Assembly (NCBI RefSeq): GCF_900094545.1
Contig: NZ_FMAH01000006.1
Location: 122,745 to 186,744, forward strand
DNA length: 64,000 nt
Source of the DNA: Martinezella miluonensis
Lineage (GTDB): Bacteria > Pseudomonadota > Alphaproteobacteria > Rhizobiales > Rhizobiaceae
Reading direction: 5' to 3'
The stretch's first letter is position 1. Each line of letters starts with the position of its first letter. A model generated the notes under the pieces. It saw only the letters and a list, made by a program, of their open reading frames with translations, did no database searches and was not told the DNA's origin. The translations under genes and the position numbers were made by a program. This document shows positions 10,976 to 19,202 of this stretch, piece after piece.

Positions 10976-11635
10976 ATGCTGACGATCTACGGTGTCTATC
11001 GCTCGCGCGCCGCGCGCAATTACTGGATGGCTAGGGAGATCGGCATCGAGTTCAAATCCGTGCCGGTCATCCAGGGGAGCCGGCTTGCCAATCCGCTCGC
11101 CGCCGATGCGCCTATCAACACGCTGTCGCCGGAATTTCTGGCGGTCAATCCGATGGGCATGATCCCCTGCATCAAGGATGGTGATCTCATGATGCATGAA
11201 TCGCTTGCCATCAACCTCTACCTCGCCCGCAAATATGGCGGCCCGCTGGCCGGCAAGACGGTCGAAGAGGAAGGGCTGATGTCGATGTGGACCATGTGGG
11301 CCGCGACGGAAGTCGAGCCCTACAGCGTCGCGCTTGTGCGCATCTATGACAATGCCCAGGAAAACAGCGAGCCTGGCAAGGCCGGCATCGCAGTCGCCTG
11401 CCGCTCGCTGAAAAGGCCGCTCGATGTCTTGGAAAAGCACCTCCAGAATCACGAGCATCTTGTCGGAGGCCGCTTCACCGTCGCCGACCTCAATCTCGCG
11501 GAAGTGCTGCGCTACGCCCAGACAGAACAGGAGCTCTTCGACGCCCATCCTGCGGTGAAGACGTGGATCGAGCGCTGCCAGTCGCGCGACGCCTATAGGG
11601 CCATGCAGGCAACCCGCGGCAAAGAGCCGGTCTGA
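10976..11635 (+). CDS. Glutathione S-transferase family protein
   Basis: A 219-residue protein with the usual two-domain GST layout. The N-terminal thioredoxin-like domain starts [18 protein letters not shown] and contains [35 protein letters not shown], where the Glu-Ser pair binds the gamma-glutamyl group of glutathione. The helical C-terminal domain carries [20 protein letters not shown], the conserved folding motif. The substrate cannot be read from sequence. I chose the ATG that matches the start of the domain and follows GGGAGA. The gene converges with a LysR gene six bases beyond its stop. Confidence 0.88.
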   Translation: MLTIYGVYRSRAARNYWMAREIGIEFKSVPVIQGSRLANPLAADAPINTLSPEFLAVNPMGMIPCIKDGDLMMHESLAINLYLARKYGGPLAGKTVEEEGLMSMWTMWAATEVEPYSVALVRIYDNAQENSEPGKAGIAVACRSLKRPLDVLEKHLQNHEHLVGGRFTVADLNLAEVLRYAQTEQELFDAHPAVKTWIERCQSRDAYRAMQATRGKEPV

Positions 11636-11641
11636 TAGAGA

Positions 11642-12538
11642 CTATCGGAAGAGACGCATGCTCTCTTCCATTTCTTCGCGGATCCATGCCTTGAAAGCGG
11701 TGACCTTTTTCGGCTCCCGCACACCTTCGGCCGCAACGAAATAGTGGCCGAAGCCTGTCCTGGCGCGGATGCCGAAAGGGTCGACGAGGCATTTCTGCTG
11801 CAGCGCATAGGCTGCGAGCGTTTGCCAGGCGAGCATGGTTCCTTGGCCGGCCATGGCGGCATCGAGGCAGAGCGACGCGTCGTTGAAGATATGCCGTTCC
11901 TCCATACAATGACCTGACAATCCGGCCTCGCGCAGCCAGATCTCCCAACCGAACATCGCATGTCCGTCAATGACTGCGGGGACTTTCAGAAGGTCGGCAG
12001 GCTGCCGGAGCGTGGCGGCGATCTGCGGCGTGACGACGGGGAACACTTCCTGCGCCAGCAATAGCTCGGATTTGACATCAGGCCATTGCCCGTTGCCGAC
12101 CCGAATGCCGATATCGACATCCGACGTCGCCGGATTGATCAGCCGCGTGGTGGCATCGATGCGCAGCCGGATATCCGGATGGCGGATGGCGAAGCGATCG
12201 AGCCGGTACACCAGCCAGCGAGCCGCGAAAACCGGCGCAACCGAAATGGTGAGGATATTGTCGTCCCGATGCTGCGCGACCGCCACGGCCGCCGACAACG
12301 CCTTGAAACCCTCTTCAAGCCGCGCCAGCACCACGACTCCCGCCTCGGTGACCGCCATGCCCTTGGACGTACGCTCGAACAGCGGCCGGCCCAATTGCGC
12401 CTCGGTCTTGATGACCTGCTGGCTGACGGCACCTATCGTCACGCCCAATTCGTCGGCAGCCGCCTGCAGCGACCCTAGTCGTCCGACCGCTTCAATGGCT
12501 CGAAGGCCGTTCAAATGTACGCTGTTGAGATTTCTCAT
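11642..12538 (-). CDS. LysR-family transcriptional regulator (GcvA-like)
   Basis: A 298-residue regulator. The winged helix-turn-helix is at residues 10 to 70 (FEAV-type helix in LRAIEAVGRLGSLQAAADELGVTIGAVSQQVIKTEAQLGRPLFERTSKG), and the effector-binding domain begins near 95. The sequence has the features of the GcvA branch (HLNGLRAIEAVGRLGS). Its own start codon overlaps a 17-base palindrome, suggesting autoregulation. There is no divergently transcribed partner close by; the next plus-strand gene is a small unknown reading frame. The regulated genes and ligand are unknown. Confidence 0.9.
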   Translation of the reverse strand: MRNLNSVHLNGLRAIEAVGRLGSLQAAADELGVTIGAVSQQVIKTEAQLGRPLFERTSKGMAVTEAGVVVLARLEEGFKALSAAVAVAQHRDDNILTISVAPVFAARWLVYRLDRFAIRHPDIRLRIDATTRLINPATSDVDIGIRVGNGQWPDVKSELLLAQEVFPVVTPQIAATLRQPADLLKVPAVIDGHAMFGWEIWLREAGLSGHCMEERHIFNDASLCLDAAMAGQGTMLAWQTLAAYALQQKCLVDPFGIRARTGFGHYFVAAEGVREPKKVTAFKAWIREEMEESMRLFR

Positions 12539-12553
12539 ATAGAATATCTATAT
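12537..12553. promoter_or_regulatory. Palindrome at the start of the LysR gene, likely operator
   Basis: The arms ATATAGA and TCTATAT flank a central ATA, giving a perfect 7-base inverted repeat overlapping the start codon of the LysR gene. It also fits the LysR T-N11-A pattern. Location and symmetry suggest autoregulation; this is inference. Confidence 0.5.
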
Positions 12554-12688
12554 CAGCATCTCGTCATTCTCAATTGCGCACGGCACAAACAAGCGCGATT
12601 ATTACAGCATGGAATTGAAACCTGCCGCCACCCCACCGGCTGATGCCCTCATGGTTGCATCGATGCGGAAAATCTCAGGAGGCATGTC

Positions 12689-12874
12689 ATGTCTATATTG
12701 AAGCTTTTCTTCAATCACTTGCTGGATGAAAATCGCAGGCGGGAAGACGATCCGCTGCAGCACCCCATGCTCGCGGCCATGTCGCTCGAAGAACTCGCCG
12801 ACCTGCCGCTCATGCCGGAAAATCTCGGCCGGTCTATGGACAAAAGAGCCGTTCAACCGGAAGAATGCGCTTAG
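12689..12874 (+). CDS. Small hypothetical protein, 61 residues
   Basis: A short acidic protein with no cysteine motif or membrane segment apart from a brief hydrophobic start (MSILKLFFNHLL). It is preceded by an almost ideal ribosome site (CAGGAGG) seven bases before the ATG, which is the main reason to believe it is translated. I do not recognise the family. It lies 150 bases upstream of the LysR start on the other strand and 27 bases upstream of the MmcQ-like gene on the same strand, so it could share a transcript with the latter. Confidence 0.6.
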   Translation: MSILKLFFNHLLDENRRREDDPLQHPMLAAMSLEELADLPLMPENLGRSMDKRAVQPEECA

Positions 12875-12901
12875 GTGAGACCCTACGCCTCTGGAGCGAA
12901 C

Positions 12902-13258
12902 ATGTCCTCAAACGTCGATATGGATGTCATCGCGGAACGACTGAACAGGCTCGTGGTGCAAGCCCGGTTGCCGGGGGTCGAACCTGGAGCACATTACGGC
13001 CTCCCGGCATTCAAGGTTGGCGGCAAGGCGTTCGTGACGGTGAAGAACAACGAGACCGTCGTGCTGTCGCTGCCGATCGACCGCAAGGAACAACTGATGG
13101 AAATGGCGCCGGAGATCTATTTCCAGACGGATCACTATGTCGGCTGGCCTTCCCTTCCCCTGCGCATAGGTGCGATCGGAGATGAGGAGCTGGAGCTGCG
13201 TTTGATCGAGGCGTGGCGATACCGCGCCCCGAAAAAACTTCTGGCAGCATTTGGCTGA
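12902..13258 (+). CDS. MmcQ/YjbR family protein
   Basis: A 118-residue protein of the MmcQ/YjbR fold (CyaY-like). Typical segments are the central KVGGKAFVTVKNNETVVLSLP, a middle AP-EIYFQTDHYVGWPSLPLRIGAIGDEEL and a C-terminal helix in LIEAWRYRAPKKLLAAFG. Members are often annotated as DNA-binding, but their role is unproven. The chosen ATG follows GGAG at a five-base spacing; an upstream in-frame GTG lacks a ribosome site. It is convergent with a GST gene. Confidence 0.82.
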   Translation: MSSNVDMDVIAERLNRLVVQARLPGVEPGAHYGLPAFKVGGKAFVTVKNNETVVLSLPIDRKEQLMEMAPEIYFQTDHYVGWPSLPLRIGAIGDEELELRLIEAWRYRAPKKLLAAFG

Positions 13259-13263
13259 GACGA

Positions 13264-13884
13264 TCAGCCTTCTTCGACGGCAAGCGCCTTCTTGACAGCC
13301 GGACGCTCGAGCATGCGCGCATAGTGGGCGCTTACCTTCGCGAACTGGTCGCGATCGACATTGTCTCCCGGCAGCCACTTTGCCATGGTGAAGAGATAGC
13401 CGTCAGCGACCGTATACTGATCGCCCATCACCCAGGGCCCCTTCAGCATCTTGTCCTCGATGAGGGCAAAGCTCTCCGTCATGGTCTGCGGCACCTTGGC
13501 CTTCATCGTCTCGATGGCAGCGGCATCGTCCGTCCAGCGATAACCACGCCCCTTGTGCGAATGGTTGATGTGCACCGTGGACGATAGATAGCTGTTGAAG
13601 GCCTGCATCTGGGCGAACTCGAAGGGATCATCGAGCGGCGCCAGCTTTGCGGCAGGCACGATCTGGGCAACGTAAGCCAGAATCGCAACGTTTTCCGTAA
13701 TGACGCCCTTGTCGGTCACCAGTGCCGGCACACGGCCCTTGGGGTTGACGGCTAGATAATCCGGCTGGCGCTGATCGCCATTGGCGAGGTTGAGGCGCCG
13801 GGGCTCATAGGCGAGACCGGATTCTTCCAGAGCGATGAGACTGGCGAGAGCACAGCTTCCGGGCGCAAAATAGAATGTCAGCAT
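13264..13884 (-). CDS. Glutathione S-transferase family protein
   Basis: A 206-residue GST resembling the bacterial beta class. The N-terminal segment MLTFYFAPGSCALASLIALEE contains the Ser-Cys pair typical of that class (Cys at residue 10 or so), and YLAVNPKGRVPALVTDKGVITENVAILAYVA is the glutathione-binding region. The C-terminal motif GPWVMGDQYTVADGYLFTMAKWL is intact. The reading frame is open 40 codons further upstream, but the domain and a GAGG ribosome site place the start here. Probable detoxification role, substrate unknown. Confidence 0.88.
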   Translation of the reverse strand: MLTFYFAPGSCALASLIALEESGLAYEPRRLNLANGDQRQPDYLAVNPKGRVPALVTDKGVITENVAILAYVAQIVPAAKLAPLDDPFEFAQMQAFNSYLSSTVHINHSHKGRGYRWTDDAAAIETMKAKVPQTMTESFALIEDKMLKGPWVMGDQYTVADGYLFTMAKWLPGDNVDRDQFAKVSAHYARMLERPAVKKALAVEEG

Positions 13885-14031
13885 GTTCCGTTCCTCGATT
13901 GGATCCGACGGGAAGCTAAAGGCAACCCAGCCAATACGGAAGTGGCCGATGCTGATACCTTCTACAAAAGGTTTTGATCGATCAAGCGGCATGCCCACCC
14001 CCACGGGTCGCGAGAATGGGCTGCCGGCGGT

Positions 14032-14388
14032 TTAGGCGCAGCCGGGTACGTCCTCCAGTCTGTGCCAGACGGGAATACCGCGTTCGCGGGCGATGCGGAC
14101 ATCGTTGTCGGCGCCCTTGGAATCGCCCGGCAATCTCAGAACGCCCTCGCAAAGCTGCAGCAGACGACCGGCCGTCGGATGAAAAATCTCCTCATAGAGA
14201 TCGTCACCGATGCTCTTGCCGCCGGCGGCATGCCAGACCGGCAAGGCGACCCATTCGCCGATCATCGGCAAGTGCCCGGCCTTGAACAGAGCGTAGGACG
14301 GCTCCTCAAGGCACTTCAGGTTCTCGGCCATCTTCTTCGGATCGTCCCCGGTGCCGGAACGATAGGGCCCGGCGATCAAGATCAACAT
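14032..14388 (-). CDS. DUF4406-type nucleoside deoxyribosyltransferase-like protein
   Basis: A 118-residue protein beginning MLILIAGPYRSGTGDDP, which matches the start of the nucleoside 2-deoxyribosyltransferase superfamily (I/A-GPY motif). A C-terminal CEGVLRLPGDSKGADNDVRIARERGIPV corresponds to the family's second conserved block, where GDSKGADNDV is close to the consensus of DUF4406 proteins. A role in nucleotide or nucleoside metabolism is possible but unproven. It is transcribed divergently from a DeoR regulator, with shared direct and inverted repeats between them, so that regulator probably controls it. Confidence 0.7.
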   Translation of the reverse strand: MLILIAGPYRSGTGDDPKKMAENLKCLEEPSYALFKAGHLPMIGEWVALPVWHAAGGKSIGDDLYEEIFHPTAGRLLQLCEGVLRLPGDSKGADNDVRIARERGIPVWHRLEDVPGCA

Positions 14389-14429
14389 GTCATTTCTCCA
14401 TTTTTCCTCCTGCTTCCTGCAGGAATTTG

Positions 14430-14438
14430 CACGAATAT
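14430..14438. promoter_or_regulatory. Second copy of DeoR half-site
   Basis: The nonamer CACGAATAT is repeated exactly 49 bases downstream, as the left arm of the palindrome in front of the DeoR gene. Two spaced sites would allow looping or cooperative binding. Inference from repetition only. Confidence 0.45.
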
Positions 14439-14478
14439 GCGTATATTTTCTTGAATGTCGAATCTATTCTGATAGATT

Positions 14479-14502
14479 CACGAATATTCATGAAATTTCG
14501 TG
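14479..14502. promoter_or_regulatory. Palindromic operator in front of the DeoR gene
   Basis: The two 12-base halves, CACGAATATTCA and TGAAATTTCGTG, match in 10 of 12 positions when one is reverse-complemented. The site ends 11 bases before the regulator's ATG and covers where its promoter should be, as expected for an autoregulated repressor that also controls the divergent DUF4406-like gene. Confidence 0.6.
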
Positions 14503-14513
14503 CAGGAACAGAC

Positions 14514-15269
14514 ATGCTGACCAGTCAACGCAAGGCCCTTATTCTCGATCGATTGCGCCGCAACGGCCAGGTGATCGCCAAGGCATTGGCCGACGATCTT
14601 GAGCTATCCGAAGACACGATCCGCAGGGACCTGCGAGAGATGGCGGCGGAAAAGCTGCTGAAACGGGTGCATGGCGGAGCGCTGCCGCTTGCCCCAGATC
14701 TACCGGACTTCTCGGCCCGGCAGGCGGTCTCATCGGAGGAGAAACGCCGGCTCGGCGCCTATGCTGCGAGCATGATCAAGTCGGGCCAGACCGTGTTTCT
14801 CGATGGCGGCACCACGAATGCCGAAATCGCCCGCCAGCTCCCGAAGAATCTTGCCGTCACCATCGTCACCCATAGCCCGACGATAACAGGCGAGCTGGAA
14901 CATCATCCCCTCGCCGAAGTCATCCTGATCGGCGGCAAGCTCTACAAACATTCGATGGTGGCGACAGGTGCTGCGGCCATGGTGGCGATCGCATCCATAA
15001 GGGCCGATATCTTCTTTCTAGGGATCACCGCAATTCATCCCGTCCACGGCTTTTCGACCGGCGATTTTGAGGAAGCGGCTATCAAGCGCCATATCGCACA
15101 GTGCTCGGCGGAGACCTACGTGCTGGCGACGGCTGAGAAGCTGGATGCGGCCTCCCCATGCCAGATCCTGCCGACCAAGGGCGTTTCCGGCCTGATCGTG
15201 CCGTCCGATATTCCCAAAGAAAGCCTGACACCCTACCGGAATGCCGGTGTGCCGATTTTCCTGGCCTGA
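14514..15269 (+). CDS. DeoR-family transcriptional regulator
   Basis: A 251-residue repressor of the DeoR/GlpR type. The N-terminal helix-turn-helix reads QRKALILDRLRRNGQVIAKALADDLELSEDTIRRDLREMAAEKLLKRVHGGAL, and the C-terminal sugar-phosphate sensor domain has the phosphate-binding segments FLDGGTTNAEIARQLP near 85 and FFLGITAIHPVHGFSTGDFEEAAIKRHI. The ligand is therefore expected to be a phosphorylated sugar or nucleoside-derived sugar. I chose the ATG after CAGGAACAGAC rather than a GTG or ATG up to 29 codons upstream, which would read through the palindromic operator. Confidence 0.9.
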   Translation: MLTSQRKALILDRLRRNGQVIAKALADDLELSEDTIRRDLREMAAEKLLKRVHGGALPLAPDLPDFSARQAVSSEEKRRLGAYAASMIKSGQTVFLDGGTTNAEIARQLPKNLAVTIVTHSPTITGELEHHPLAEVILIGGKLYKHSMVATGAAAMVAIASIRADIFFLGITAIHPVHGFSTGDFEEAAIKRHIAQCSAETYVLATAEKLDAASPCQILPTKGVSGLIVPSDIPKESLTPYRNAGVPIFLA

Positions 15270-15436
15270 CGCGCACATCGCATCCGGCCCTTGGAAAAGA
15301 GATAGTTCGTCAGGATTTGCGCCGCCGTCATCATGATGCGGTCGAAGATTGATCCTATGCCGACCGGACATCGACTTGTCTTGCGGTCATCGCCGATCAA
15401 GTCTACCTCAATATCGTGCAGAGGTTACGATCGCCC

Positions 15437-15937
15437 ATGAACGAACGCCGCATTCACCAAATTTTCGAAATCAGCATCCTGTTGAAGGGTGCCCATGCTT
15501 TGATCGAGTGCATTGGCGGCCTCATCCTGGCGCTCGTCAGCACCGAATCCATCCTTCGCCTGGTGAACCGGATCGTGCAGCCCGAGCTCCTCAACGATCC
15601 CAAGGACTTCGTCGCGATCCACCTGCATGCCTGGGTGCAGGATTTCTCCGTCGGCACCAAGAATTTCTATGCCTACTATCTGCTGAGCCACGGACTGGTG
15701 AAGGTGCTGCTCGTCATCGGCCTGCTGAGGGGCAAGATGTGGGCCTATCCGGCATCGCTGGTCGCCTTGGCGCTTTTCATCGTCTACCAGCTTTACCGCT
15801 TCACCGACACGCACGGCATCGGGCTCATCATCCTTACCGTCTTCGATCTGTTCGTCATGGTCCTCATCTGGCACGAATACAGGATCGTCCGGCAACATGT
15901 GCCGGCACGACAAGTCAGACATCGGATCCAGGAGTAG
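15437..15937 (+). CDS. DUF2127 family membrane protein
   Basis: A 166-residue protein with four hydrophobic segments: one near the N terminus (ILLKGAHALIECIGGLILALV), one around AYYLLSHGLVKVLLVIGLL, one in MWAYPASLVALALFIVYQLY and one in GIGLIILTVFDLFVMVLIW. The arrangement and the HGLVK motif match DUF2127. Function is unknown. The start is uncertain: the ATG used here follows GAGG at a rather long spacing, and an upstream in-frame GTG lacks any ribosome site. It converges with the asparaginase gene. Confidence 0.75.
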   Translation: MNERRIHQIFEISILLKGAHALIECIGGLILALVSTESILRLVNRIVQPELLNDPKDFVAIHLHAWVQDFSVGTKNFYAYYLLSHGLVKVLLVIGLLRGKMWAYPASLVALALFIVYQLYRFTDTHGIGLIILTVFDLFVMVLIWHEYRIVRQHVPARQVRHRIQE

Positions 15938-15940
15938 AGC

Positions 15941-16948
15941 TTATGCCGTCAAGGCCGAGGCCGGTCTGATATCGCCGACATGGATGCCGTTCCAGTTCTT
16001 GAAGGACTTGTTGGCCATCGCCATCAGCCCCGCATGAACCACGCCATCCTTCTCGAAGAAGCGAGCGAGCGTCGCCGCAACCATGACCTCTGCTGCACGG
16101 CCGGTGCCATCATCGCATTTGATCGCGATGGCAATGCCCTGCTCCGGGATCGAAGCGCAGAACACGCCTTCGGCACCGGTCTTGGCGAAGATGCGGCCAG
16201 GAGCGACCTGCATCAGCTTGGTGCAGGCGCGGTCGGTGCCGGCCACGTAGAACGGCTCGGCCATACAGGCTTCGAACAGCCGGCGCGATGCCTTGGCGCG
16301 CAGCGGCTCGAGACCGACGCCGGTCGCCATCTTGGCAAAGCCATGCGCCAGTCCCTTGAGCGGGACCGCATAGGTCGGAATCGAGCAGCCGTCCGTGCCG
16401 CAATTGTCATGCGCGAGAACGGCGCCGGTCAGGCTCTGCATCGTTTCGCGGATCTGCTGCTGCAGCGGGTGATCGTAACCGACATAGCCCTTGGGATCGA
16501 TGTCCTGATGGCAGCAGGCGCAGACGAAGCCGGCGTGCTTGCCGGAGCAATTGTTGTGCAGCGCCGTCGGCTTGTCGATCGTGCGTGCCTGGTGGATGAG
16601 GGTCTTCTGATCGGAAGACCAATGGGCGCCGCATTCGAGCGTGCCGACATCGCGATCGGCGCGCGCCAGCATGGAGGCTGCGAGCGCGACATGCTCGTCT
16701 TCGCCATTATGGGAGGCACAGGCGAGCGCCAGTTCCTTGTTGCCAAAGCCATAGGCGTCTGCGGCGCCGCTTTCGACCAGAGGCAGGGCCTGCATCGCTT
16801 TGCAGGCGGAACGCGGAAACACGCCCCTGTCGATATCGCCGACCGAGAAGACCACCTTTCCATCGCCATCGACCGCAACGATGGAACCGCGATGGCGGCT
16901 CTCGACCAGATTGCCACGGGTGACTTCGACGCAGACGGGATTGGACAT
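15941..16948 (-). CDS. ansA: L-asparaginase, rhizobial class 3 (AnsA/ReAV-like)
   Basis: A 335-residue enzyme of the Rhizobium etli asparaginase type, unrelated to the E. coli enzymes. It keeps the features reported for that class: a Ser-x-x-Lys pair in FPRSACKAMQ (Ser47, Lys50), a serine in CASHNGE (Ser79), and the zinc-type residues Cys133 and Lys136 in HNNCSGKHAG plus Cys187 in DGCSIP. It hydrolyses asparagine to aspartate and ammonia in the cytoplasm. I placed the start at MSNPVCVEVTRGN, 85 codons inside a longer open frame, since the family begins there. Confidence 0.9.
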   Translation of the reverse strand: MSNPVCVEVTRGNLVESRHRGSIVAVDGDGKVVFSVGDIDRGVFPRSACKAMQALPLVESGAADAYGFGNKELALACASHNGEDEHVALAASMLARADRDVGTLECGAHWSSDQKTLIHQARTIDKPTALHNNCSGKHAGFVCACCHQDIDPKGYVGYDHPLQQQIRETMQSLTGAVLAHDNCGTDGCSIPTYAVPLKGLAHGFAKMATGVGLEPLRAKASRRLFEACMAEPFYVAGTDRACTKLMQVAPGRIFAKTGAEGVFCASIPEQGIAIAIKCDDGTGRAAEVMVAATLARFFEKDGVVHAGLMAMANKSFKNWNGIHVGDIRPASALTA

Positions 16949-17049
16949 GACGGAATGCTGCCTTTGATTTGCGGGATGGGCAGTGATAGCCGCTGCGCCG
17001 GGGATTGCCAATCGTCGATGACGCCCGTCAGCATCAAAAAGCGCGCCAC

Positions 17050-17676
17050 TCAGGCGGCCGGCCTGATCCGATAGGCACACCGCCTCGCACCGAGCAGGAT
17101 ATGCTCTTCCCGCTCCACTTGCGCACCGAGCACCATGCGGAAGGTTTCCAGCTCGGAGCGGCAGAAGCCGGCGCAGGCGCAGGCGGCTGCGCAGATGGGA
17201 CAATGATTCTCGACCAGCATGAGCGAGCCGTCATCATCCTGCCAGTGATCGGCCATGTAACCTTCCTGCGTGCGAATGGCGGCGAGGCTCGCGACGCGTG
17301 AGGCGAGGTCAGCCGTGAGATCTATTTCGCTGCGGTAGCGTCGAAGCGTTTCGGTTTCGCGGGCGGAGATGACCGTATCGACGGCGCTCTGCCCCAGCTG
17401 GCTGACCATGGTCGCAAGCAGCGTCGCTGTGAGATCCGCGTGGCCATCCGGAAATTGCCGGTTGCCGCCCGCCGTCAGGTGCCAGAGCCGCCGTGGCCGG
17501 CCTCTGCCCGTTGCAGTCTCCGTCACTGGCTCGACCAATCCCTCCTCCGCCATCTTCGTCAGTTGCTGGCGCGCCGCCTCGGACGATATGCCGAGCGCAT
17601 CGCCGACGGCCGCAGCGAGCTGCGGTCCATCCGTTTTCAACAGGATCAGAATTCTGTTGGCAGGTGATTGGCGCAT
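17050..17676 (-). CDS. SufR-like HTH regulator with C-terminal cysteine cluster
   Basis: A 208-residue protein. Residues 5 to 70 form a winged helix (ILILLKTDGPQLAAAVGDALGISSEAARQQLTKM, then the wing TGRGRPRRLWHLT). A C-terminal cluster ENHCPICAAACACAGFC supplies Cys159, 162, 166, 168 and 172, with another Cys at 200, as in the DeoR/SufR-type iron-sulfur regulators. The family represses Fe-S assembly or oxidative-stress genes when it holds a cluster. Here there is no suf operon nearby; the divergent target is an MFS transporter, and two copies of a TTTCCAAgTTAT element lie between them. Confidence 0.85.
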   Translation of the reverse strand: MRQSPANRILILLKTDGPQLAAAVGDALGISSEAARQQLTKMAEEGLVEPVTETATGRGRPRRLWHLTAGGNRQFPDGHADLTATLLATMVSQLGQSAVDTVISARETETLRRYRSEIDLTADLASRVASLAAIRTQEGYMADHWQDDDGSLMLVENHCPICAAACACAGFCRSELETFRMVLGAQVEREEHILLGARRCAYRIRPAA

Positions 17677-17689
17677 TTTTCCAAGTTAT
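17676..17689. promoter_or_regulatory. Half-operator of the SufR-like regulator at its own start
   Basis: TTTTTCCAAGTTAT repeats one arm of the palindrome found about 40 bases away and touches the regulator's start codon, so it could mediate autorepression. Inference. Confidence 0.45.
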
Positions 17690-17716
17690 CTCTTGTTTTA
17701 ATCCGGTAGCCGTGTA

Positions 17717-17742
17717 ATTTTCCAAATTATAACTTGGAAAAT
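17717..17742. promoter_or_regulatory. Near-perfect palindromic operator between SufR-like gene and MFS gene
   Basis: A 26-base dyad: left half ATTTTCCAAATTA, right half TAACTTGGAAAAT, differing in one symmetric pair only. It lies 36 bases upstream of the transporter ATG, where a repressor would block transcription. Its arm recurs at the regulator's own start. Confidence 0.65.
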
Positions 17743-17777
17743 AATCAACCGCTAGGGAAAATACCGAGGATCGTCCG

Positions 17778-19202
17778 ATGTCCAGCATCGAAAACACCGC
17801 TCCCCTCAAATCAGCCTCCATCTTCACGCTGTTCTCGCCAAGGCTTCTGCCTGCGACGCTGATGCTTGGCGGCGGCGTCGCGCTTTATGCCGTTGAATCC
17901 TACATCACTGCCACGATCGCCCCCTCGATCGTCCGGGATATCGGCGGCCTCGAATTGTTCTCCTGGATGACGACCCTCTTCGTCGCCGCCGGCGTCCTCG
18001 GATCGATCACGGTCGCGACCCGACCGAAGGGCATGGGCCTGCGTGCCGTCTATATCGCCGCAGCGCTCACCTTCGGCATCGGCAGCCTGGTTTGCGCCAT
18101 CGCGCCGACCATGCCGGTGCTGCTCATGGGCCGCGCCGTACAGGGCTACGGCTCGGGCATGCTGTCCGGTCTTGCCTATGCCTTTATTCGCTTCATTTAT
18201 CCTGAGCCCCTCTGGCGCAGGGCTTCCACGCTCTACGCTGCCATCTGGGGTGTGGCGACGGTGCTCGGACCGACGCTCGGCGGCCTCTTTGCCGCCGGAG
18301 GCGCCTGGCGAGAGGCCTTCATCATCCTCGTACCACTGGCCGTCTTGATGGCGCTCTCGGCTCGCTGGCTGCTGCCCGATGTCGCGGATGATCGGATCGA
18401 CACCAGAACACCGCTGGTCCAGATCATACTTCTGCTTGCCGCAGTCCTGTTCGTCAGCATTGCCGGCACGATCGAGCACGGACCGTACAAGGTCGTGCTG
18501 ATCACCGTGTCGATCATACTCGTGGCAATGATGGTCATGACCGAACGCAAGAGCGAGGTACGGCTCCTCCCCTACGGCGCCGTCGTGCTCGGCAATCCAA
18601 TCTCGCGGCTCTATCTGACAATATTCACGCTGATGCTGGTGCTGACGAGCGACATCTACATTCCGTATTTCCTGCAGACGCTGCACGGCGTCACACCATT
18701 GATCTCGGGCTATCTCGTCGCATTGGTGGCACTTGGCTGGACCATCGCTGCTTTCTTCAGCGCATCGTTTTCGGGCAAGCGGGCGGCAATCGCCATCATA
18801 GCCGGCTGCATTCTGGAAACCGCGGCCACAGCATCGCTGATCCCACTTCTGGCGACAGCAACGCCCTTCTCCAGGCTCGCAGAATTCGCGCCGGCTGTTA
18901 TCGCCATGTTCCTGATGGGCTTCGGTGTCGGCCTCGGCTGGGCGCATCTCGTGACAAGGATCATCGGCATCGCCAGAAGAACCGAGCAGGACAAGGCCTC
19001 GGCCGCCATCTCGATGACCCAATCGCTGGGCGGCGCGTTCGGCGCAGCGGTCGCCGGCGTCATCGTCAATGGCGCGGGCCTGACCCATCCGGGCGGCGTT
19101 GCCGGCGGCCTCTCGGCCGCAAGCTGGCTCTATGCGCTGATGGCCGTCCCAGGATTGGTCGCCATCGCCCTCTCCTTCACGATCAGGCCAGCTTCAGCAT
19201 GA
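17778..19202 (+). CDS. MFS transporter controlled by the divergent SufR-like regulator
   Basis: A 474-residue inner membrane protein with about 14 hydrophobic segments. The N-terminal half carries the drug/proton antiporter features [26 protein letters not shown] and [20 protein letters not shown], the latter matching the motif-C-like region of DHA exporters. The substrate is unknown. The gene is divergent from an iron-sulfur-type regulator with a strong palindrome between them, so its expression may respond to redox or iron-sulfur status. Its 3' end overlaps the convergent quinone oxidoreductase gene by 20 bases. Confidence 0.88.
   Translation: MSSIENTAPLKSASIFTLFSPRLLPATLMLGGGVALYAVESYITATIAPSIVRDIGGLELFSWMTTLFVAAGVLGSITVATRPKGMGLRAVYIAAALTFGIGSLVCAIAPTMPVLLMGRAVQGYGSGMLSGLAYAFIRFIYPEPLWRRASTLYAAIWGVATVLGPTLGGLFAAGGAWREAFIILVPLAVLMALSARWLLPDVADDRIDTRTPLVQIILLLAAVLFVSIAGTIEHGPYKVVLITVSIILVAMMVMTERKSEVRLLPYGAVVLGNPISRLYLTIFTLMLVLTSDIYIPYFLQTLHGVTPLISGYLVALVALGWTIAAFFSASFSGKRAAIAIIAGCILETAATASLIPLLATATPFSRLAEFAPAVIAMFLMGFGVGLGWAHLVTRIIGIARRTEQDKASAAISMTQSLGGAFGAAVAGVIVNGAGLTHPGGVAGGLSAASWLYALMAVPGLVAIALSFTIRPASA

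Noticed and set aside
15941..17203. 420-codon version of the asparaginase
   Set aside because: The first 85 codons are antisense to the SufR-like regulator's coding strand neighbourhood and have no similarity to the family start.
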